This document shows positions 1 through 5,261 of a DNA stretch of 5,261 nucleotides, in pieces. The first letter of the stretch is position 1. Each line of letters opens with the position of its first letter. The DNA lies in assembly GCA_005888525.1 (NCBI GenBank), contig VBAB01000147.1, positions 1 to 5,261 of the forward strand. The letters are read 5' to 3'. The position numbers and the translations under genes were made by a program. The notes under the pieces are model-generated. The model had not been told where the DNA came from. It was given only the letters and a program-made list of their open reading frames with translations, and searched no databases. The DNA comes from Alphaproteobacteria bacterium. GTDB taxonomy: Bacteria > Pseudomonadota > Alphaproteobacteria > Rhizobiales > Hyphomicrobiaceae.

Positions 1-858
1 GCCGTCGTCGATCGGGTGCTCGCACTGCCGGACTGGCGGATCGTCCTACTCGCTCGCGGCGCCAAGCCCCTGGCCGGTCTGGCACCCGCGATTGCAAGCC
101 GTGTCGACGTGGTGGCTGCGGATCTGGCCGATCTGCGCTCGGTACAGCGGGCGTGCAGGGACGTTCGCAGCAGCTTGGGGGGCGACGACATCGCAGCGCT
201 CGCCCTCAACGCCGGCCTACAGTCCTGGCGCAAAGACCCCGTCTCGGCCGACGGCTTCGAGCTTCATTTCGCGGTCAACCACCTGGCGCATGTACTCATC
301 GCCGATCAGTTGGCACCGCACATGGCGCGCGGCGGGCGCCCCTGGGCCTTCTGCATTGTCCCCATCACGCGGGCGAGGTGGCAGGATCCGAACGAGCTGG
401 CGGATGCCAAGCTCTCTCAGGCGCGGGTGCGAGGCGATGTCAATCGCGGCGAGGCGCGCTACTGCGCATCCAAGCTCTGCAACGTGATGGTCGCGCGCGC
501 GTTTGCCGAGCAGTATCCCGACCTGGCGGTCGCCTCCTTTACTCCCGGCGTGCTGCCGGGCACCGACATTGCGCGAGAGCGTGACATCCTGCAGCACTTG
601 CTGTGGCGTTGGCTGTTACCGCTGTTGGTTCCGGTGCTGCCGGGCGTGCGCAGCGTCAGCCGATCCTCGGGGGACCTGGCGTGGTTGATCACCGAGGCAC
701 AACTCGAGCCCGTCAGCGGCTCTTTTTTCGACGGACGGCGGCCCAGTCCGGGATCGCCGGACTCCCAAGACAAGGCCAAGATCTCCCGCCTCATGGACGT
801 CAGCCGGAGGCTGATCGCCCAGACGCTGCAAGAGAAGCGCAGCGCAGCTGGAGGCTGA
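1..858 (+). CDS. Short-chain dehydrogenase/reductase (SDR), 5'-truncated by window edge
   Basis: This is an NAD(P)-dependent oxidoreductase of the classical SDR fold, probably cytoplasmic; the substrate cannot be told. The frame is open from base 1. The visible start (AVVDRVL...RIVLLARG) matches the first helix and second strand of the Rossmann fold, so the TGxxxGxG cofactor loop should lie just outside the window, and the GTG at 16 is unlikely to be the true start. Counting from base 1, an adenine-binding-type DL pair is at 41-42, the NAG motif at 70-72 and the YxxxK motif (YCASK) at Tyr154/Lys158. A typical post-catalytic FTPGVLPGT segment follows. The layout resembles the light-dependent protochlorophyllide reductase-like/retinol dehydrogenase-like SDRs, which run to about 300 residues, so perhaps 10-20 codons are missing. 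Oddity: the strand that normally ends in VSS reads CIVPIT (118-123), so the catalytic Ser appears to be replaced. SDR membership is secure; activity is uncertain. Confidence 0.88.
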   Translation, partial: AVVDRVLALPDWRIVLLARGAKPLAGLAPAIASRVDVVAADLADLRSVQRACRDVRSSLGGDDIAALALNAGLQSWRKDPVSADGFELHFAVNHLAHVLIADQLAPHMARGGRPWAFCIVPITRARWQDPNELADAKLSQARVRGDVNRGEARYCASKLCNVMVARAFAEQYPDLAVASFTPGVLPGTDIARERDILQHLLWRWLLPLLVPVLPGVRSVSRSSGDLAWLITEAQLEPVSGSFFDGRRPSPGSPDSQDKAKISRLMDVSRRLIAQTLQEKRSAAGG

Positions 859-1093
859 GCGCTTTGCGCCCTATGGGTGACTGCAGCCTGTTGCTGATCG
901 AGAAGCGGATCGGCGGGGACAGCGAGATGTGGGGCGCATCCTCTAGGCACTTCTTCAAGAGCAGCGCCGACTCCATCAACGCAACCGAGCCGGCGAGGAG
1001 CTGGTAGTCACGACCGCCATCCCTCAATGTCGAGGCGCGGGCAAGACTTCCGGAAGTGGCACTGAAGCGAAGTTGTTGGTCGCGCTGCACTTC

Positions 1094-1131
1094 GTCCGAG
1101 ATCAGGGGGTACAACGGACGTACGCTCGGAC
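1094..1131. repeat. 7-bp inverted repeat
   Basis: GTCCGAG (1094-1100) and CTCGGAC (1125-1131) are perfect reverse complements separated by 24 bases. Within the same span CGTCCG (1093-1098) can instead pair with CGGACG (1115-1120). It could be an operator-like dyad or an RNA stem, but a repeat this short is expected by chance in GC-rich DNA. Confidence 0.3.
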
Positions 1132-1290
1132 TTACCGGCAGTCGTGATCTAGACGCTGGTTGTCCCAGGCCGCAGCAATTGCTTGTCATCGTTGCGCCTG
1201 GTTGCAGCGGCGCTACCACGCCATTGATTTGCCAGCTGATCAATCCTCACGGTTGCTGACTTGCGGCTCGTTTCGCGCGACCTTCTCAAG

Positions 1291-1342
1291 AACACACTTT
1301 CGTCGCGGCTAAGGTGTGTTGCCACACCAACTAAGGGCTTAG
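1291..1342. repeat. Overlapping, mutually exclusive inverted repeats
   Basis: AACACAC (1291-1297) is the exact complement of GTGTGTT (1314-1320). The same GTGTG run also forms the left arm of a 6-bp hairpin, GGTGTG (1313-1318) and CACACC (1323-1328), with a four-base TTGC loop. A further small dyad, CTAAG/CTTAG (1331-1335/1338-1342), follows, and CTAAGG occurs twice (1309-1314 and 1331-1336). None has a T-run after it, so these are not intrinsic terminators. They lie 140-190 bases upstream of the next gene, which would fit a regulatory leader or operator region, but this is only inference. Confidence 0.35.
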
Positions 1343-1466
1343 CTGTATAGACTTTTGCTTGATGGCAGAGCGAATTCGATGTCGGCCAAGCAGATCGCTT
1401 CTCCGGGGCAATGATGACCTTTCCTGTCGGGGCAAAATTAGATCTGCACATGACGCCTGATGCGCC

Positions 1467-1475
1467 AAGAAGGAG
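1467..1475 (+). promoter_or_regulatory. Strong ribosome binding site
   Basis: AAGAAGGAG contains the core GAAGGAG and ends six bases before the ATG at 1482. This is near-ideal Shine-Dalgarno placement. It fixes the start of the 165-residue gene and is the best initiation signal in the window. Confidence 0.85.
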
Positions 1476-1481
1476 CTGCAG

Positions 1482-1979
1482 ATGGGTATCCTCGACGAGT
1501 TACTCGGCGGTGGGCAACGTCAGAAAGAGTACAAGGATTTCGTAAATCGATACGAACAAGGAGACCCGTCCGAGGGCTACTCCGATCAAGAGGTTCTGAA
1601 GCGGTATGGCGAAGTATCACACGCCGTGCCGCCTGACCAGTACGCTCAGGCGGCGCAAGAAGCGCTGGGCAAGCTGTCGCCGGAAGAGCGAGCGGCGTTC
1701 GTGAAGATGCTGCAGGAGCGAGCCGCCGCGCGCGGCGTGACACTGTCGCCAGAGGTGCAACCCGAACCGAAAGAACTGGGCCAGTACCTCACCAATCTAC
1801 ATCAGAAGCCGGGGCAGCTCCGGGATATGCTCGGCGGTGGCGACGTCCAGCCTCGAGAGCAAGCGCCAGCGTCGAACCCGATTGGCGATATTCTGGCGTC
1901 TCCAATGGCCAAGGCCGTGCTCGCGGGCATCGCGGCCATGGTGGTCAAGCGCGTCATGGGTCGGTCCCCAACGGCGTAG
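1482..1979 (+). CDS. Hypothetical protein with MGILDELLGGG N-terminus and hydrophobic C-terminus (165 aa)
   Basis: I cannot assign a function. The start is firm because of the ribosome binding site six bases upstream. The N-terminus, MGILDELLGGG, resembles the opening of YidB/DUF937-type proteins, but the rest does not let me place it there. A charged, Tyr/Gln-rich helical region follows (about 12-95), with a YEQGDPSEGYSD turn and a PPDQYAQAAQEAL...LSPEERAAF segment typical of small soluble helical proteins. Residues about 100-130 are Gln/Pro/Gly-rich and probably flexible. Residues about 137-156 form a hydrophobic stretch (ILASPMAKAVLAGIAAMVV) followed by KR, which could be a weak membrane anchor or amphipathic helix. 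There is no signal peptide. My impression is that similar proteins are common as lone genes in soil proteobacteria. It is convergent with the - strand genes to its right and appears to be monocistronic. Confidence 0.82.
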   Translation: MGILDELLGGGQRQKEYKDFVNRYEQGDPSEGYSDQEVLKRYGEVSHAVPPDQYAQAAQEALGKLSPEERAAFVKMLQERAAARGVTLSPEVQPEPKELGQYLTNLHQKPGQLRDMLGGGDVQPREQAPASNPIGDILASPMAKAVLAGIAAMVVKRVMGRSPTA

Positions 1980-2007
1980 CGTTGGAGATTTAGATGGTAT
2001 GAGGCGC

Positions 2008-2033
2008 GCGACGAGGATTGCACCCATCGTCGC
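2008..2033. repeat. 7-bp inverted repeat downstream of the hypothetical gene
   Basis: GCGACGA (2008-2014) and TCGTCGC (2027-2033) are perfect complements around a 12-base loop, 29 bases after the stop of the 165-residue gene. A stem here could help end the + strand transcript, but no U-tract follows, so it is not a standard intrinsic terminator. Confidence 0.3.
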
Positions 2034-2118
2034 TGCTGCCTAATGAGACGCGTGGTCGGCGTCGGCATTGAGGCCGCGGACATGCTTGTCCAAGAGATCT
2101 TCTCCCGTTATCGCCTTC

Positions 2119-2133
2119 TGAGCGGGACGCTCA
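2119..2133. repeat. 6-bp hairpin at the kinase-remnant stop codon
   Basis: TGAGCG (2119-2124) and CGCTCA (2128-2133) form a perfect stem around a three-base loop. The right arm contains the complement of the TGA stop of the kinase remnant. There is no T-run on either side, so a terminator role is only possible, not shown. Confidence 0.35.
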
Positions 2134-2343
2134 CAGGACCTCTAGTATCGGTAGCGTGAAGCGAAATACCGCCCCGACCCCCGCCTTGTTTTTCGCCCAG
2201 ATCTTTCCCCCGTAGGTCTCGACGATGGTGCGCGCGGTCGACAGTCCGAGCTCGGTGCCCTGCTTCTTGGTCGTGAAGAACGTACCGAAGATCTCGCTGA
2301 GCATGTGCTTTGGAATGCCGGAGAATCGACTACTCACATCCAC
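2131..2343 (-). pseudogene. C-terminal remnant of a sensor histidine kinase (HATPase_c)
   Basis: The 70 codons match the end of a histidine-kinase ATP-binding domain. An F-box-like IFGTFFTTK lies at residues 18-26 and a G2-box-like GTELGLS at 29-35. A R-IVE-YGGKIWA-N segment and the final GAVFRFTLP strand follow. Missing are the N box, the phosphoacceptor H box and all sensor domains. The G1 box (normally DxGxGIP) survives only as SSRFSGIP, having lost its Asp and first Gly, and G2 carries Glu where GTGLGLS has Gly. Immediately upstream the same frame contains stops (2347-2349 and again near 2398), and no start with a ribosome binding site is visible; GTG at 2343 is only the first formal start. 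It is therefore most likely a decayed 3' fragment with no kinase activity. It reads in the same direction and frame as the cyclase upstream, separated by about 125 bases. Confidence 0.75.
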
Positions 2344-2469
2344 CAGCTAGCCGACGTCCCCTGCTGCATGATCGACAAGCGCGCGGCTGACTTCTGGCTA
2401 AACGTCAACAGCCTCTCGCCATCGGTCTTTTTTGAGGTCGCACCGCAAGTCGTATTGGAAGTACTCCTT

Positions 2470-4416
2470 TCATTCGGGGATGCCGGCAAGCCGCATCCCC
2501 AAAATCTCGCGCTCCTGACCCGCGCGATACACTGAATTAGCCCATGCTTCTCGCGTCAAGAACGCCCTGATGGTCTCCTTGGGATAGCGGCGCAGCATTT
2601 CCGCCGCGATCGTGCGCGCCTCATCCACCCGCCCCGACAACGCAAGCGCTGCCGCAAGGACGCGATAAGGGTAGCGCAGGTTTGGATTGACCTGCACGCT
2701 GCGCCGCCCCCATTCCACCGCCTCGTCGTAGCGCTGCTGGTGAATGTAGGTAAGCGCCAGCTGGTAGTACCACAGGGCCAGCTGCGGGTCCCGCGGACTC
2801 AACTCAATTGCCCGCAGCGTGTGCTCGGCAGCTTCGTTGGCCCGACCGAGGAAGACCTTGATCTGACCGACGTAGTTGTGAGCGACCGCGAGATTGGGAT
2901 CGAGGGTGATTGCACGCTCAAAGGCGGCCAAGGCTTGGCTTAGGTCTTTCCGCATGCGCTTCAGCACGTAGCCGCGAAGGTAGGTAGCCAGTGCGTCGTC
3001 GGGCTTGACCGCGAGTGCCTTGTTGACGACGCGATCGAGCTCTTCAAGGTGCTCTTCGCTCGCGCGCGGGTACCACGTCGATTGCCATTGCACCAGCATC
3101 ACTTGGGCGAGACCGTTCAGGGCCGGAACGTGATCGGGGCTGAGCCGGAGTGCTGCTTCGAACAGCTCTCTGGCGCGCCGGGTGGTCTCGCGGCTCGCCT
3201 GCATGTTGAGGAGTGCGGCGGCCCGCATGGTCAGATCGACGGCATTGGGATTGTTAGGTCGCTCGCGCAAGCCACGCTGACTTTCTGCTTCAACGAGCGC
3301 GACCTTCAACGCGGCGGCAATGCGCTGTGTAATCTGGTCTTGCATTCTGGCAAGCTGCGCGACCTCTCCCATGAATCGTTCCGCCCACAGCTGTGACGCA
3401 TTCGATGTGTCGACCAGTTGCGCATTGATGCGTACGGAATCCATGACCTTGCGCGCGCTGCCTTGCAAGGCGTAACGCACTGACAGATCGCTCCCGACCT
3501 GTCGGACATCGACAGGCTTTCCTTTGTAAGTGAAGGCAGTGGCCGGCGCTATCACGAACGCGCCGGGAATCCGCGATAGATCAGTGGTCAAGTCCTCGGT
3601 CAATCCGTCGGCAAAGTACTCTTGGTCCGGATCGTGGGCCGCGTTGGTGAACGGCAGCACCACGATGGATTGCGCCGGCTTGCTGGTCAGAGCTTTGGAT
3701 TCGGGGATGGATGCTGCGGGTGTATTCGCAAGACGGGTTTGCACCGCTGTTGTTTGACCTGACGAACCAAGATGCGCCCACAGCGCAGCGACGCACAAAG
3801 ATCCGACCGCAAGGGCAGCCATGTACCAGGGCCAAGCCTTCCTGTGCATGTCCAGCCGCGAGTGGTCCCTAGGCAAGCTCGCTATGCTCTGTGGTCCGAG
3901 CGCGTACACCACTACCGGCAGGGCAATATTCTTGAGCGCCCTTTCGCCACGATTATCGAACGAATAAGAAAGCTTCGCATGCACGTGCTCGTGCACCGTT
4001 GCGGAGATACAGATGCCGCCCGGCTCCGCTAACGGCTCGAGGCGACAGGCTATGTTGACGCCGTCCCCATGGATATCGTCGCTGCTGGTTACGATGTCGC
4101 CGAGGTTGATGCCAATGCGCAACTCGATACGCTGTGCGTCTGCAAGAATGGTGTTTCTCTCGGCCATCGCTTGCTGCAATGCGACCGCACTAACCACTGC
4201 CTCGACTGCACTCGGGAACTCCACCAGAATGCCGTCGCCTTTGATCCTGACGATCCGCCCGGCGTGGGCCTTGAAATTTGGCCTGACGACGTTCCGCAAC
4301 ACATTTTGCAGACGCCACCAGGTTCCGACCTCGTCCCGACCGGTGAGTCGGCTATAGCCAACGACATCGGCAAACAGGATCGCTTCGAGTCGGCGTTCCA
4401 TGCGCGCTTGCGACAT
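2470..4416 (-). CDS. Class III adenylate/guanylate cyclase with TM segment, TolB-like domain and TPR repeats (648 aa)
   Basis: It should convert ATP (or GTP) to a 3',5'-cyclic nucleotide on the cytoplasmic face of the inner membrane. Residues about 8-175 are the class III catalytic domain: FADVVGYSRL carries metal-binding Asp17, GDGILVEF carries the second metal Asp61, Asp114 sits at the adenine-reading position, and GDGVNIACRLE gives the transition-state Asn121 and Arg125. The usual purine-specifying Lys four residues before Asp61 is Arg57, though Lys59 is near. A single hydrophobic helix at about 195-216 follows. Next comes a TolB-like/FlgO-like domain (about 249-350; IVVLPF and YFADGLTEDL motifs). 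TPR-type helical repeats then run from about 395 to 640, probably for protein binding. The C-terminus ends AGIPE, as in relatives, so the gene looks full length. The ATG at 4416 is chosen over TTG at 4419 because GGAAGGG lies six bases before it. The gene stands alone. Confidence 0.93.
   Translation of the reverse strand: MSQARMERRLEAILFADVVGYSRLTGRDEVGTWWRLQNVLRNVVRPNFKAHAGRIVRIKGDGILVEFPSAVEAVVSAVALQQAMAERNTILADAQRIELRIGINLGDIVTSSDDIHGDGVNIACRLEPLAEPGGICISATVHEHVHAKLSYSFDNRGERALKNIALPVVVYALGPQSIASLPRDHSRLDMHRKAWPWYMAALAVGSLCVAALWAHLGSSGQTTAVQTRLANTPAASIPESKALTSKPAQSIVVLPFTNAAHDPDQEYFADGLTEDLTTDLSRIPGAFVIAPATAFTYKGKPVDVRQVGSDLSVRYALQGSARKVMDSVRINAQLVDTSNASQLWAERFMGEVAQLARMQDQITQRIAAALKVALVEAESQRGLRERPNNPNAVDLTMRAAALLNMQASRETTRRARELFEAALRLSPDHVPALNGLAQVMLVQWQSTWYPRASEEHLEELDRVVNKALAVKPDDALATYLRGYVLKRMRKDLSQALAAFERAITLDPNLAVAHNYVGQIKVFLGRANEAAEHTLRAIELSPRDPQLALWYYQLALTYIHQQRYDEAVEWGRRSVQVNPNLRYPYRVLAAALALSGRVDEARTIAAEMLRRYPKETIRAFLTREAWANSVYRAGQEREILGMRLAGIPE
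2476..2500. repeat. Strong 8-bp hairpin in the last codons of the cyclase gene
   Basis: GGGGATGC (2476-2483) and GCATCCCC (2493-2500) are perfect reverse complements around a nine-base loop that itself contains GGC/GCC. The structure covers the codons for the final GMRLAGIP of the cyclase and ends three bases before the Glu-stop pair. In the gene's direction it is not followed by a U-tract, so it is not a classical terminator. It could stabilise the 3' end of the mRNA or take part in factor-dependent termination. Confidence 0.5.
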
Positions 4417-4422
4417 CAAGTG

Positions 4423-4429
4423 CCCTTCC
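4423..4429 (-). promoter_or_regulatory. Ribosome binding site of the cyclase
   Basis: On the - strand GGAAGGG lies six bases upstream of ATG 4416. It decides in favour of that ATG over the adjacent TTG (4419) and over the in-frame ATG six codons further in. Confidence 0.65.
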
Positions 4430-4596
4430 GGTAGTCGTGAAGTTTGCGTTGAGCGGTGTGTCGCGCACCGATCTTTCCGTGGGGACGAAAGCTGTGATAC
4501 CGGTTCTCAAAACCGAGTTGCGATTAAAGATTCATCCTCGACAACGAGAACGGATCAACCGAACCGACGCGCGGTGTTTCTCATTTTTCGTTCCCA

Positions 4597-4622
4597 CCTA
4601 GCCTTGATAGTTTGAGGCTAGG
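4597..4622. repeat. Hairpin: 8-bp perfect stem extended by wobble pairs
   Basis: CCTAGCCT (4597-4604) and AGGCTAGG (4615-4622) pair perfectly. The next three positions inward can form U-G, G-U and A-U pairs, closing a four-base loop. The right arm lies inside the first unit of a tandem direct repeat. No T-run follows on either strand. It sits about 180 bases upstream of the cyclase start and about 480 bases before the transposase start. Confidence 0.55.
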
Positions 4623-4640
4623 CATAGTTTGAGGCTGGGC
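4607..4640. repeat. Tandem direct repeat, two 17-bp units
   Basis: ATAGTTTGAGGCTAGGC (4607-4623) is followed immediately by the same 17 bases with a single A-to-G change (4624-4640). The units abut with no spacer. Both contain AGGCT, so each can compete for pairing with the AGCCT at 4600-4604. Two direct binding sites for a regulator of the cyclase, or a replication-slippage duplication, are both possible. Confidence 0.75.
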
Positions 4641-4993
4641 GCATCGACTAAGATAGTCATTAACCATAAACCCTGAGTGCGCACGGTGGTGATCCCTGGC
4701 CCGGAACCGAGATGTGCAAATTTTTCGACAGAGCGCAGTGATACAGATTCTGACCGCCAAAGGATTCCGTCAGCTTTCAGCCGGGACCGCCAAGCATGCT
4801 CACCTTAGCGGCTCAAGCCTCATCGCACTCGTCGGCTGCTCCACCAGGCGTGCCTGAGCAGTCCACAGCCACGACGATCGGCTCTCGAGATGCGAATGGC
4901 CGGTGGCAGTCTCTGGCTTGCCGCCTACGCACGTCTTGTGCGGCGAATGAGTCCGTACCTGGCACACAGCGACGCGGATCGGTGCCTGTCAAT

Positions 4994-5016
4994 TCCGCTC
5001 GTGCCCCAGAAGCGGA
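4994..5016. repeat. 6-bp inverted repeat near the insertion-sequence end
   Basis: TCCGCT (4994-4999) and AGCGGA (5011-5016) flank an 11-base loop that includes CCCCAGA. From memory it resembles short intergenic dyads with a CCAGAAGCGGAC core that are scattered in proteobacterial genomes, but I cannot verify that here. Confidence 0.35.
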
Positions 5017-5045
5017 CGTGAGCCCTGCGTCGGTTTTGACCCTGG

Positions 5046-5061
5046 CTGCGTGAAAACGCGG
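5046..5061. repeat. Small hairpin with GAAA tetraloop upstream of the transposase
   Basis: GCGT (5048-5051) and ACGC (5056-5059) enclose GAAA, a stable GNRA-type loop. A T-G wobble and a C-G pair (5046-5047 with 5060-5061) extend the stem to six pairs. It may belong to the terminal repeat or subterminal region of the insertion sequence. Confidence 0.5.
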
Positions 5062-5065
5062 TGGC

Positions 5066-5074
5066 TGTTATGAT
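5066..5074 (+). promoter_or_regulatory. Extended -10 promoter element for the transposase
   Basis: TGTTATGAT contains TATGAT, five of six matches to TATAAT, with the TG one base upstream that defines an extended -10. No good -35 stands at the normal distance; the nearby TTGACC at 5036-5041 is about 27 bases away, which is too far. Its position 28 bases before the ATG fits a short leader for the transposase. Confidence 0.5.
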
Positions 5075-5101
5075 TCTCCTCGCGATTTGCGGGGGCAATC
5101 G

Positions 5102-5261
5102 ATGAAGCGGTTCATTGAAGGGGCGGATCGGGGACAATCGACGTTGTTGCCGGACTGCCTCGATGACTTTATCGACGAGAGGAATCCTGTTCGCGCGGTC
5201 GATGCGTTCGTCGATGCGCTCAATCTTGGCAGGCTGGGCTTTGATGGTGTCGATCCGGCGG
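5102..5261 (+). CDS. IS1182-type transposase, N-terminal part (runs off the right edge)
   Basis: The 53 codons present read MKRFIEGADRGQSTLLP, then LDDFIDERNPVRAVDAFVD, then LGFDGVDPA. This is the characteristic N-terminal region of IS1182-group transposases (the DUF772-type N-terminal domain preceding a DDE catalytic domain). The frame is open to the window edge, so the catalytic residues and C-terminus are not seen and intactness cannot be judged; relatives run to about 400-500 residues. The ATG at 5102 is supported by family alignment from the first residue. A G-run (5091-5095) six bases upstream is a weak ribosome binding site, and an extended -10 stands at 5066-5074. The product would cut and move the insertion sequence whose left end lies just upstream. 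Confidence 0.88.
   Translation, partial: MKRFIEGADRGQSTLLPDCLDDFIDERNPVRAVDAFVDALNLGRLGFDGVDPA

Larger units (their letters stand above)
859..1481. other. Intergenic stretch with no supportable gene
   Basis: About 620 bases between the dehydrogenase and the next gene. Open frames exist on both strands (for example - strand 800-1243 and + strand 1056-1259), but they have no recognisable domain and no good ribosome binding site, and their composition looks non-coding. The stretch holds several short inverted repeats: a 7-bp one at 1094-1100/1125-1131, a 6-bp one at 1223-1228/1239-1244 and overlapping ones at 1291-1342. I see no tRNA-like TTCGA arm, no rRNA sequence and no U-tailed terminator. 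No convincing sigma-70 promoter pair could be fixed for the downstream gene; one may still be present between 1340 and 1465. Confidence 0.6.
4420..5030. other. Long gene-poor stretch between the cyclase and the insertion sequence
   Basis: Roughly 600 bases without a supportable gene. The part next to the cyclase should hold its promoter. A TTGATC near 4553-4558 (- strand) with a poor ATGAAT about 17 bases on is the only pair I saw, and it is weak. Small dyads occur at 4501-4515 (CGGTT/AACCG) and near 4536-4547 (CTCG/CGAG). The clearest structure is the 17-bp tandem repeat with hairpin at 4597-4640. Open frames on both strands from about 4796 to 5137 lack ribosome binding sites and recognisable domains. 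No tRNA or CRISPR pattern is visible. Confidence 0.55.
5036..5261 (+). mobile_element. Left part of an IS1182-type insertion sequence (partial)
   Basis: The element is called from the transposase that begins at 5102. Its outer end is not visible with certainty; I place it tentatively at or just left of the TTGACCCTGGCTGCGTGAAAACGC stretch around 5036-5059, a GC-rich segment with a small hairpin, as often found at the ends of this family. The right end and the matching terminal repeat lie outside the window, so the exact boundary and any target duplication cannot be read. Confidence 0.5.

Noticed and set aside
800..1243. - strand open frame of 147 codons overlapping the dehydrogenase end
   Set aside because: No recognisable domain, no ribosome binding site, overlaps a real gene in antisense, and its composition looks like that of a shadow frame in GC-rich DNA.
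1430..1475. Sigma-70 promoter just upstream of the 165-residue gene (ATGACC and TAGATC)
   Set aside because: The -10 candidate matches only about three of six positions, so it cannot be separated from chance.
2119..2133. Intrinsic terminator for the - strand genes
   Set aside because: The stem is perfect but short, and no T-run follows on the - strand, so it is listed only as a hairpin.
2305..2535. + strand open frame of 76 codons across the cyclase/kinase-remnant junction
   Set aside because: It is antisense to the cyclase end and the kinase remnant and has no domain similarity that I can recognise.
4560..4600. Possible EcfG-type promoter (GGAAC-like sequence on the - strand near the tandem repeat)
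   Set aside because: The matching CGTT element is not at the required 16-17 base spacing.
4607..4640. CRISPR-like repeat
   Set aside because: There are only two units, they abut directly with no spacer, and no cas gene is nearby.
4796..5053. + strand open frame of 85 codons before the insertion sequence
   Set aside because: Low-complexity Ala/Ser-rich translation, no ribosome binding site, and it runs into the probable insertion-sequence end; the antisense frame is equally unconvincing.

Overview
The window looks like a piece of a GC-rich proteobacterial chromosome, most likely from a soil or plant-associated alpha- or betaproteobacterium. That placement is inference. It rests on the base composition, on a cyclase-TolB-TPR protein of a type common in Rhizobiales and Burkholderiales, and on an IS1182-type transposase start. 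The window has few genes, two long gaps, one decayed gene and an insertion-sequence end, so it resembles an accessory or rearranging region rather than a tight operon.

Layout, left to right. (1) The 3' part of a short-chain dehydrogenase/reductase gene on the + strand (1-858), cut at its 5' end by the window edge. (2) A gap of about 620 bases with no supportable gene but several inverted repeats. (3) A 165-residue conserved-type hypothetical protein on the + strand (1482-1979) with a very good ribosome binding site and a hydrophobic C-terminal segment. (4) A decayed C-terminal remnant of a sensor histidine kinase on the - strand (2131-2343). (5) An apparently intact 648-residue class III adenylate/guanylate cyclase on the - strand (2470-4416), with cyclase domain, one membrane segment, a TolB-like domain and TPR repeats. 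(6) A gap of about 680 bases holding a 17-bp tandem repeat coupled to a hairpin, plus other short inverted repeats. (7) The first 53 codons of an IS1182-type transposase on the + strand (from 5102), running off the right edge, with an extended -10 promoter and a small hairpin just upstream.

The genes do not form an obvious pathway. The only clear signalling gene is the cyclase, which would make a cyclic nucleotide at the inner membrane. The kinase remnant lies on the same strand about 125 bases downstream of it and is probably non-functional. I did not find a convincing new multi-gene system. The points most worth a second look are the tandem repeat/hairpin upstream of the cyclase, the strong hairpin built into the last codons of the cyclase, the apparent loss of the catalytic serine in the dehydrogenase, and the Lys-to-Arg change at the usual purine-specifying lysine of the cyclase.
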